Assembly (NCBI RefSeq): GCF_000165395.2
Contig: NW_026261571.1
Location: forward strand, 1,388,501 to 1,452,500
Length of the DNA: 64,000 nt
Source: Babesia bovis T2Bo
Lineage: Eukaryota > Apicomplexa > Aconoidasida > Piroplasmida > Babesiidae
Direction: 5' to 3'
The notes under the pieces were generated by a model. The model saw nothing but the letters and a program-made list of their open reading frames with translations, made no database searches and was not told the DNA's origin. Of this stretch, positions 56,505 through 64,000 are shown one piece after another. Each line of letters begins with the position of its first letter. Within the stretch, counting starts at the first letter, position 1. A program made the position numbers and the translations under genes.

Positions 56505-58163
56505 TTATATTTCGTCTATTTCACCGAATAGTGTAACTTTTTCACCCATAATTTGAGCGGCGATGGTCTCGAGCTTTGATTTTGTTTGTTTGACTATCTT
56601 ACGTACTTCTTCCAATTCACTGTTTAGTTTTTGTAACTACGGTATCATTATTTAAAACATTGAAAACTTACGGCTTCTTCCGTTGACTCGATGCGCCTTG
56701 TGAGTGAACTTTGTTCGGTGACGTTATTGCAACACCTAGTGAAAACATCCAAGTCAACATTAGCAGACCTGGTTAGATTGATACAACAGTAATAAAAAAA
56801 CTCACTTTTCTACTTCACTTCGGTTTCTAAGTAAACTTATGCTCCTCAGGGCAGCTGTCCCACTAATGAGTTCAATCGCTTCGTTTAGTATATCCATGCA
56901 TTTCTCGTACTTTCAATAATGATCAATACAATCAAACAAACCTTAGAGAGTGGCTGTTGGACCAAGGAATTTACCTTTTCACTTACATAGCTAAATATAT
57001 AGTTGGCGTTAGCCGATCTGTTTCTAAGTTCATCAATCCTGGTCTTTACAAACGTTTGCAGCTCTAGTAATTCTCCGAGCAGTTTCTGTCTGAATGACGC
57101 ATTGCCCAGTTTGAGATTGAATATATTGATGTGCGAACTATCATTTGTTTGCGTGTTATGATCTGGATTATTTTCATTTATATTGGAACTACCATCTTGA
57201 CCGTAATTATCATTTGCTGAATTCCCATCTATGTTAAATATTGCAAATAACCACGGCTCCTACCATTTAAATTCGACACAGTGACATCCATCCCATGTTC
57301 TGCGGTCTCCTTTACTGTCTGCATCACAGTTGTTGCATCATATAGCATATTCATTTCGTTCATGTTCACAAATGCAACAAACACTGGCAATAATTCGCTG
57401 CATAATATTTCGCAGAGTTCTTTTGTCCATTTGTATTTTTCTATTGTGAGCTCAGTATTCTTGCGAGTGATTGCCTCAATAAGTTTCTCCTTTAGGATCG
57501 GTACGAATTCAATATCGAATGGATATTGTTCAATATCTATATTGTAGGATGCTAGTTTACTAGAAATTTCAACAGCTCCTGCTTTCAATCTACGTAGACA
57601 TGTGGTTTTCCTATTTCTGTATTCAACAAGCTGTAAAATTTGTTCCATTAAAAACAACAGACCTACCTCTTTCGTTACACGTTCTGCAGATTTCTTGATC
57701 GATGGCGCGTTATAAGTGGTTTGTTGCAGGAGTAGTTGGTAGTAGGAGACAAGATGGATATTGTGACTATGGAACTCCTTCAGGATTTTATTTGCATCAT
57801 ATAGAGGCTCGTAGGTATATTGTCCCATGAAATTCACCTTTTCTCCTTCTTCTGTCTGCAAACCATTCATAGAAAGAGCACTCATATACATACCGCTTTA
57901 AGTTTTTCAACAACATCACTGATGATTCCATACCATTCGGTGTAGTTTGAATTAGATTGCTTCTGAAGTTGTTTAACATTGTCTGGAAGGTTCGTATGTT
58001 TATCAAAGAATCCTTTGCACTGTTGTTCCAACGCTATACGCTAATATAAAACGTTTTTAAGACAAAACTAACAGAGAAGTCTCTTGTTGCAATCCTGAGG
58101 TATCTTTCCCCTGGCCATCACCCAGTTCAGGATTTGATTATACGGTAACTCAACAGGAGCCAT
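56505..58163 (-). CDS. Coiled-coil protein, unknown
   Basis: Seven exons: 58073-58163, 57894-58033, 57264-57855, 56942-57228, 56806-56909, 56672-56768 and 56505-56636 (introns 39, 38, 35, 32, 37 and 35 nt), ~480 residues. N-terminus MAPVELPYNQILNWVMARGK, then long amphipathic helices, an Asn/Asp-rich linker at ~280-305, and a C-terminal coiled coil (VRKIVKQTKSKLETIAAQIM). No catalytic motif. The helix-linker-helix layout resembles spindle or augmin-type (HAUS) and tethering-complex subunits, but similarity is not strong enough to name it. It lies 126 bp downstream of the Qa-SNARE stop on the same strand. Confidence 0.65.
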
Positions 58164-58289
58164 AATTACGATATTTATTTTATATATTTAAAATCGTGTG
58201 TTTAATGTGTAGATATGCGACTAAGGAAAATGACTACCTAGACGCGTCGATTGGGAGGACAACCTCAGTCAGTGAAGAGGAGCAAAAGT

Positions 58290-59332
58290 TCAATGTGTCC
58301 TGAAAACAGCCGATTTAATTTGTGAAGGAAACAGTAAAAGACACGTAACAGTTGCAATTACTATACACATCCAGTAAACACCCTGAAAACAATATATAAA
58401 GACATTATACAACTTACGTATCCACTTCCAGCTTTATACGCGGAAGCCATATCCGCCTTTCCCTTGTCTATCTGTTCACTGGTGAGCAAAATTTCCTGTT
58501 CGAGTTTGTAGATGTTTTCACCTCGTTTTTTAATTGTTGCGTTTAGCTCAGTAAATAACTGGTTAAGCTCCTTTGCATTTTTCTCTAAGGCAAGAATATC
58601 TTGAGACTTAGCCTTGAGTTCGTCAATTAATTTGGCTTCATTTGATTTAAACATATCCTCTGAATTTGCAGTTTCAGCGACTACAGAGGCAGTGGTGTCT
58701 GATCTTTGTGCAAGATTCCTTTCCTCTTCAATGACCTTAGCTGCAGTGGTATATTCTTTGACGACTGAATGGTATGTTTCCATGAGTGTCCGCAGCCTAT
58801 TGACAGATGCATCTTGCATAGTGAATCGAGTTTTCAAATCTGTGTATGAGTAACGCATTGCCTCACGGTGAGATAAAGCTTCGTGGTTAGACCGATTGAC
58901 AGCTGTAACATGCTGCTTTATCGTGCGAACCTTGTTGCTACACTGAACACAGAATGCGTTAAACCGCTTGTGAAGTTCATCCAGGTTAGTTTCGACCTTT
59001 CTGTTGCGTATATAATACTTGAACAATGCAAGTGTCTGGACGATTTTCGAGAAATCATCTATCGCATTGTTAAGCTGCGATATTTGTTCAATATATAACT
59101 GCATATGTTTATTACCCTACACATCTGGTTAAACAAGCACAACGCAACCTACATCTTGCTTGAAAAATGTAGTAGACATATCGTCCCTATCATCGGCATA
59201 ATTAGTAGATAGATTTGTCATGTGAGATTGCTTGCTTCCTGAATGCATTTCATCAAATCCTCCCGCTATATTAAAATCTAATGCTGAAGAATCGACTTCA
59301 AGAAGCCATTCACATTCACCATCGAAAGCCAT
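58290..59332 (-). CDS. Syntaxin-like Qa-SNARE with Arg at the zero layer
   Basis: Three exons, 59153-59332, 58418-59116 and 58290-58382 (introns 36 and 35 nt), 323 residues. It has an acidic N-terminus, a long helical N-domain (QISQLNNAIDDFSKIVQTL ...), a SNARE helix (LEKNAKELNQLFTELN, then ATIKKRGENIYKLEQEI) and a C-terminal membrane anchor (VYWMCIVIATVTCLLLF) supplied by the last exon. Syntaxins carry Q-G-E-x-I-D-x-I-E at the ionic layer; here the aligned residue is Arg (codon 58523-58525) in KKRGENIYKLE. This suggests a divergent ER/Golgi or specialised syntaxin. Confidence 0.82.
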
Positions 59333-60930
59333 AGTGTAAGAAGGATTGTGAGATGTGTCAAGATTCTTGCTGTCTACTCCACTAGACAGTTAGTTATTTA
59401 CAACTAACAGCCTCTATTGGTTTACTTTTACAATGGAGATGGAAATGAGCTGCATGACACGGATGTCTAACAGCTGTGGGAGACAAACTGTTAAATTATA
59501 CTACGTACACCCACTAGACAAACAACATCAACAGGTGCACTAAAACGGCATATATGACACTAAACCGCTTTTAAGTAAAGTATAACATTTAAAAATGTGG
59601 CTTGTTGCAAACAAAATCCATTCAATGCTGAGATTTAGATAGCGTGTCTATGCCCGTGGCCTTCCACACGGTAAGTGGGGAATACCTTGTGTTTTGTGAA
59701 CATGTTGTCATTATTGGCTTATAATAACATTAAAAATCAACCAAATGTTACATGTTGTTTGACCTGTAGAGCTTGATGGTGGAATTTTATGTACCAAGAT
59801 TCTTGTCTACCTCCAAATTTTCATGTGTCGGCCTTCATTTGTCTAATTCTACTTTCCTACGTTATTAATTACGTTTTAGCAATATTTATAATTACATGGA
59901 ATCTGCATATACAATGCAACGTTGTCTACTTTACCATCGTGGGCTGCATTTAGTTATGTTCGATCTACGACTAATGTGTAACATCGGTAGCAGCATATTT
60001 CGACATCTAATAGTTTTTAATCATTAAAGATGTATGTAATATTAAAGATTACTTGCTTTCGTGTAATGGAAATATGGATGAGAGTATCAAATTAATGTTT
60101 TATTAGCGCATCTTGCACAAAGATAATGATTGACAATGAGCTGCACATTATCGCATTATGACGCCATAAACATAAAAACAACATGTGCATATGAGCGATC
60201 TTATATAACGAATTTCTTAAACGGTAGAGCAATAGTATATACATTATATGTCAAATAATAATTCATCAAAATAACAGAATTAGTGCGACGATGTTCACCA
60301 TATAACAGTGATAATTGTCTTCAAAAATCCATCATTATAGATTTGGTCAATATTTAAATAGCTCCTTTCTCGCAAGAAGTGTTTTTACTTCATAAGCAAA
60401 TTGAAGCGTTTTTTAAGTGCGATTCTATGTTTGGAATATTTATCCTCCGGCGAAAACCTTGCAGGATGTGCCGAAAGCGTTGGCTCTCCATTAGGTCCAG
60501 CGTTCTACATAGATTTATATTAACTGGGCATATATTATACACATACCGCTATAGTATAAACACGCTTTCCATCAGCGTCAAGGTAGTATTTTAAATACAT
60601 ATTATAATATCGTTTACTTCGTAGAATCGGATGAGATCTTGATGTATTAGTCTCAAGTATTTGAGAGAACAATTATAGTTCTACGGCATTATCATACGTA
60701 TACTCAGCAGATTAAAGAACTGTTCCGCATCTGTATAACCGAGTAATTGCAATGTGAATAAGGGATAGATTAATCAAATGTGTTCAAGGATTTATTAACG
60801 TTCTTTGTTTACTTGATTATCAGGGTATGGGGAAGAATCTGAACAGAATTCCATTATTTACGAGGTATATCAATGGTATACTATTGTTGATTAAACTCTG
60901 AATCATTTGTATTATATTGTAAATATCAAA
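59333..60930. other. Gene-free divergent spacer (1.6 kb)
   Basis: AT-rich region between the Qa-SNARE and RTF2 starts. Short frames only; no tRNA-like or repeated element seen. Confidence 0.55.
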
Positions 60931-61709
60931 ATGGGTGGCGACGGTGGCAGTATTCCAGGTCGTATTGACTTGGTGAGAACAACTGGTTACACATTCGTCC
61001 GCAATTTGGGTGGAATGGGCTATTCACCAAATACGCAGATGAAAGCGGCTGATGAACATCTTACTAATGCTCAGATAAAAGATTTACGGTGGAAGGTGTG
61101 TAGCTTATCACAGGTATGTCGGTATAGATAAAAATGATGATTACATGCTCTATAATGCATTTCAGGAACCGTTATCACGTCCGATAATGGTTTGTCGTCT
61201 CGGGCTATTATACAATAAAGAGGCTGTCATAAAGTATATACTCTCTAAAAAGAATGTTGTATCAATGCAGCACATAAAGAATATGAAAGATTTTAAAGAA
61301 GTTGACTTAGAGGTACTGTTTAGTAGATTTTGTTTTCAATAAATGTATAGGTTGATAAGAGTTCACAACGTTTTCTGTGTCCAATTACACTTACTGAGTT
61401 TTGCGGCGTGAATCGCGGAGTTTTAATTTGGACCTGCGGTTGCTGCATATCGGAGAAAGCCTTTAAAGAGTTGATGAAATCCCAAATATCGCAGAAGGTT
61501 GGTTATAGTTATTCAGTCCCATAACATTATAGAATACGTTATGCCCAAGTTGTAACTCTCCCTTCATATATAGTCCACATGCCTTTGACTTACAGTCTAC
61601 TGCAGTAGACCCATTGAGTCATGATATGGTACTCCTTGTGCCGGATCAAATAGAAGAAGGGTATCTTCGTGCCAAAATCGCAAAGAAGTCTAAAGTGCCT
61701 GGACAGTAG
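60931..61709 (+). CDS. RTF2: RTF2: replication termination factor 2 homologue
   Basis: Nuclear protein with a C2HC2-type RING-like fold, linked to replication fork stability and, in some lineages, splicing. Four exons, 60931-61113, 61166-61312, 61351-61497 and 61533-61709 (introns 52, 38 and 35 nt), 217 residues. The invariant start is MGGDGGSIPGRIDLVRT. Then come RWKVCSLSQEPLSRPIMVC, LGLLYNKEAVIKYIL, and the second finger-like region with FLCPITLTEF, IWTCGCCISEKAF and LCPSCNSPF. It is shorter than vertebrate RTF2 because of a reduced tail. Confidence 0.92.
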
Positions 61710-61881
61710 GATACATAAACGTCGACATTGTAGGATACCTAGTTAAGAAATGTCTACCGTGTCACCTAATTACACGCGACGACAAGATATGAAGTATCAT
61801 AGATACTTGCTAGCATTGCAAGATTAATTACAGATTGGCCCTTTTAATATTTTGTGTGATGCACTAGATTTTTAGGCATTT

Positions 61882-63036
61882 TTATGGGTTGATCCTGTTG
61901 AGCCACTTAGCAACGAATGGCATAATATTCTCAACATATATTGCGGCGGTCAAGCAGTGAATCGACCCTTCCATTTCCACAAATTTGATATCTTTGTGAT
62001 TTTTAAGATGGGTGCTTAGGATTTCATATGTGCCTCTGATTGTGCACACATCATCGTCTTTCGAATGGAACAGCAGAGTTGGCATTTCGGGAGGGTAAGA
62101 GCCATAATTCTTTGACAGTGTAGTTGTGGCGTCGAACAAGTTGAGAAGTACACGATAGCTCTGACAAGCAGAGTAGTAAATAGGATCTTGACATCTGAAG
62201 AACCTGTTTACATTATCAGGAACAGTGCATCCCAAATTCGAAATGGATCTGGGTTTCAAAGCAGCAATAACCCTAGCAGCACAAAACAATAGTTTGGCTT
62301 TAGGAGTTGCAGTATATGTGGTCATGTCAGTCATTGGCGCAAAGGCAATTAGACCATCGAGGAACATCGAATTTGATTTGTTGTATGACCCACTTTTTTG
62401 AGCAGCCCTTAAAACAATGTTTCCACCCATAGAAATACCACCAAGGAAAACTTTCCCTACCTCCGATGGTTGGTGAGGGTTGTAGTCATTCATGGACTGC
62501 TCGGTATCTTTAAACTTCCCACGACGCACAATATCAATGAATTGAATAATATCGTCAGCCAAATCATCAATGGATAGGAAGTAATTGCGCTGATCAGTGA
62601 TACCTTGAGACAATCCGTGGGATTGGTGATCTAAACCGTAGACATTGTATCCAATACTGTTAAGCTTCTGTATGAAACTTCCCTCGTAAATAAATCTTGG
62701 AGTTATGTCAAACATATTACGGCCATCTAGCTGTGAAAAATGTGGAAATGCACTATTGGAATAATTGTAGCTCATGTTAGCATCCTTGGGATAGACTCCA
62801 CTTAGTTCGGCATCAACAACATTTTTTACATTTGGTGTTCCAATTCCATAATGTGCCATGTACCATTCAATGTCGTAAGCAGCAAATTCGCTTCTAAAAT
62901 GTCCGCAATTACCATGTGCCAGGACGATGTTACCCTTAGCCTGGGGAAGCACAGCCGAATAAGTACGAATCATAAGATTCTGCTTATTTTTAAAATGGCT
63001 CATGGCAAATATTACTGTAGCAGCCTTAGTCTCCAT
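61882..63036 (-). CDS. Alpha/beta hydrolase (monoglyceride lipase/S33-like)
   Basis: Single exon, 384 residues from ATG 63036; the frame is open upstream but has no ATG, so a short 5' exon is possible. Alpha/beta-hydrolase fold: HGNCGHFRSEF (oxyanion region), YNVYGLDHQSHGLSQG, the nucleophile elbow GGISMGGNIVL, the acid in LLFHSKDDDVC and the His in EGSIHCL. This arrangement is typical of the 'lysophospholipase' PST-A and monoglyceride lipase-like hydrolases expanded in Plasmodium and piroplasms. The likely substrate is a lysophospholipid or monoacylglycerol, by inference. Confidence 0.88.
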   Translation of the reverse strand: METKAATVIFAMSHFKNKQNLMIRTYSAVLPQAKGNIVLAHGNCGHFRSEFAAYDIEWYMAHYGIGTPNVKNVVDAELSGVYPKDANMSYNYSNSAFPHFSQLDGRNMFDITPRFIYEGSFIQKLNSIGYNVYGLDHQSHGLSQGITDQRNYFLSIDDLADDIIQFIDIVRRGKFKDTEQSMNDYNPHQPSEVGKVFLGGISMGGNIVLRAAQKSGSYNKSNSMFLDGLIAFAPMTDMTTYTATPKAKLLFCAARVIAALKPRSISNLGCTVPDNVNRFFRCQDPIYYSACQSYRVLLNLFDATTTLSKNYGSYPPEMPTLLFHSKDDDVCTIRGTYEILSTHLKNHKDIKFVEMEGSIHCLTAAIYVENIMPFVAKWLNRINP

Positions 63037-63584
63037 CTTGTCTGTTTCTTTTGAACAAACATCACCAAAAACTAATATACATCGCGTATGAAGAAAAACA
63101 GTTGAAACGACGGTATAATGCAATAATAGTTTAAAATCGCATTAATCAGCGTCTAATACTCAAATGTTAAACTAATAAAAATTTACGCAACGATGGAGAT
63201 TGATGGCGATATCTTACATTTAACCATTTTAATGGGCCAATCCCCACAGTTTAGACAGCATAACATGTGTAATGTTATCTGTCGACTATATTCTCATGTA
63301 ATATAATCAACATAAACAGAGCTATCTGTAAAACAACTTGCAACTGTTCACATCTTTAAAACCGATAATTTATTCATAATATAAGGTTTATGTGCGGTAC
63401 ACTTAGCTGTCTATGTTCAGGAACGAAAGGTTCAATATTATAATTCTAGGGTTACACAATGCTTTATTTACTCCAGGTGCATACTTTGGTAATTGACGGC
63501 CACATTGAGTAGACGTACATGGGTCTATTGTTTTCATGTGTTCCAACGATCACGTTTGCGTCGTAACATCATGCATGGAGTTAT
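63037..63584. other. Gene-free spacer
   Basis: AT-rich sequence between two minus-strand genes: 5' flank of the hydrolase and 3' flank of the Met/Gln-rich gene. Nothing else supported. Confidence 0.5.
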
Positions 63585-64000
63585 TCATTTCTTTTGATAT
63601 CCTGTATCGCCGCCGTTCACATATGTGTTATCAATGTGTGGTTGTTGGTCATTGTATTGCATCATGTTGTTTCCTTGATCCCAGTATTCAGGCATCATGG
63701 GCACCGGTTGCGCATATGCCGCAGCCATGTACGGATGTTGTGCCATTTGCATCATATGCTGATTCATAGGCATCATGTTCATACCAGTAGGGTATACCAT
63801 CATGGTTGGTGGCATACTCATTGGCCTAACACCCATTCTGGCTCTAGCAAGTTGATTAGCATAGGAGTTAGCTTGCATATGTCCAGTCGGCATGTTCATA
63901 ACATATTGCGATCGGTCCGTCATATATTGTGGCGGCGCGTTGTACATCATGGGCTGTAGCATTGGCTTTTGCATAGGGTTGGTCATCATGGTAGGGTGTG
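63585..64000 (-). CDS. Met/Gln/Pro-rich low-complexity protein, probably 5' partial
   Basis: An ATG at 63989 gives 134 residues, but the frame stays open to the window edge, so this may be the C-terminus of a longer protein. The composition is extreme: about a fifth Met, with many Gln, Pro, Tyr and Asn, and repeated MP/MQ/MM units (MSMPPTMMVYPTGMNMMPMN). Such tails occur in RNA-binding and transcription-related proteins. No folded domain is visible in this part. Confidence 0.6.
   Translation of the reverse strand, partial: HPTMMTNPMQKPMLQPMMYNAPPQYMTDRSQYVMNMPTGHMQANSYANQLARARMGVRPMSMPPTMMVYPTGMNMMPMNQHMMQMAQHPYMAAAYAQPVPMMPEYWDQGNNMMQYNDQQPHIDNTYVNGGDTGYQKK

Overview
This window looks like nuclear DNA of an apicomplexan piroplasm, most likely Babesia sensu lato. 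The reasons are: AT-rich, gene-dense sequence; very short introns (most 33-39 nt, 35 nt by far the commonest); a CPW-WPC protein; an ankyrin-bromodomain protein of the BDP1 type; a nuclear gene for only the copper-binding half of cytochrome c oxidase subunit 2 (split cox2); an MRK-type CDK; and an ERK7-like MAP kinase with a TDY loop. I saw no mobile element, CRISPR array, VESA-like array or viral gene. Exon structures below were deduced by hand from GT..AG sites, frame continuity and family resemblance.

Layout. 0-6 kb: 5'-truncated acidic protein, MRK kinase (-), small membrane protein (+), RanBPM/CTLH protein (-), small four-Cys protein (+). 7-19 kb: BDP1 (+), secreted basic protein (-), PDAP1-like (-), Qc-SNARE (+), DHX37 helicase (+), membrane RING protein (+), tRNA-Cys (-). 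20-27 kb: PP2A activator PTPA (+) running into PPIP5K (+), then an aspartic protease (-) and VPS28 (-). 28-34 kb: secreted lectin-like protein (+), glutamate dehydrogenase (+), helical-repeat (RAP/HPR-type) protein (-). 34-46 kb: beta-COP (-), small membrane protein (+), mitochondrial uL15 (-), DPH2 (-), CPW-WPC protein (+), COX2b (-), mitochondrial bL17 (-), LSG1 GTPase (+). 46-64 kb: GPI-anchor-like surface protein (-), ERK7-like MAPK (+), succinyl-CoA ligase beta (+), SF-assemblin (-), eL14 (+), coiled-coil protein (-), Qa-SNARE (-), RTF2 (+), alpha/beta hydrolase (-), Met/Gln-rich protein (-).

The genes are mostly independent housekeeping units. Themes are mitochondrial function (COX2b, uL15m, bL17m, SUCLA2, helical-repeat protein), vesicle traffic (two SNAREs, beta-COP, VPS28), ribosome biogenesis and translation (DHX37, LSG1, eL14, DPH2) and the parasite surface or secretory route (four signal-peptide proteins and the protease). 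Convergent neighbours are tightly packed: stops lie 7, 12 and 28 bp apart in three cases. Divergent pairs share 136-304 bp. The longer gene-free stretches (0.5-1.9 kb) are AT-rich and show little.

The most notable points are the narrow intron-length peak; 17-nt and 16-nt microexons in the CPW-WPC gene; non-glutamine residues at the predicted zero layer of both SNAREs (His and Arg); an altered His motif plus a Cys-pair tail in PPIP5K; a perfect 15-bp inverted repeat inside a coding exon; and an unresolved, possibly overlapping PTPA/PPIP5K junction.
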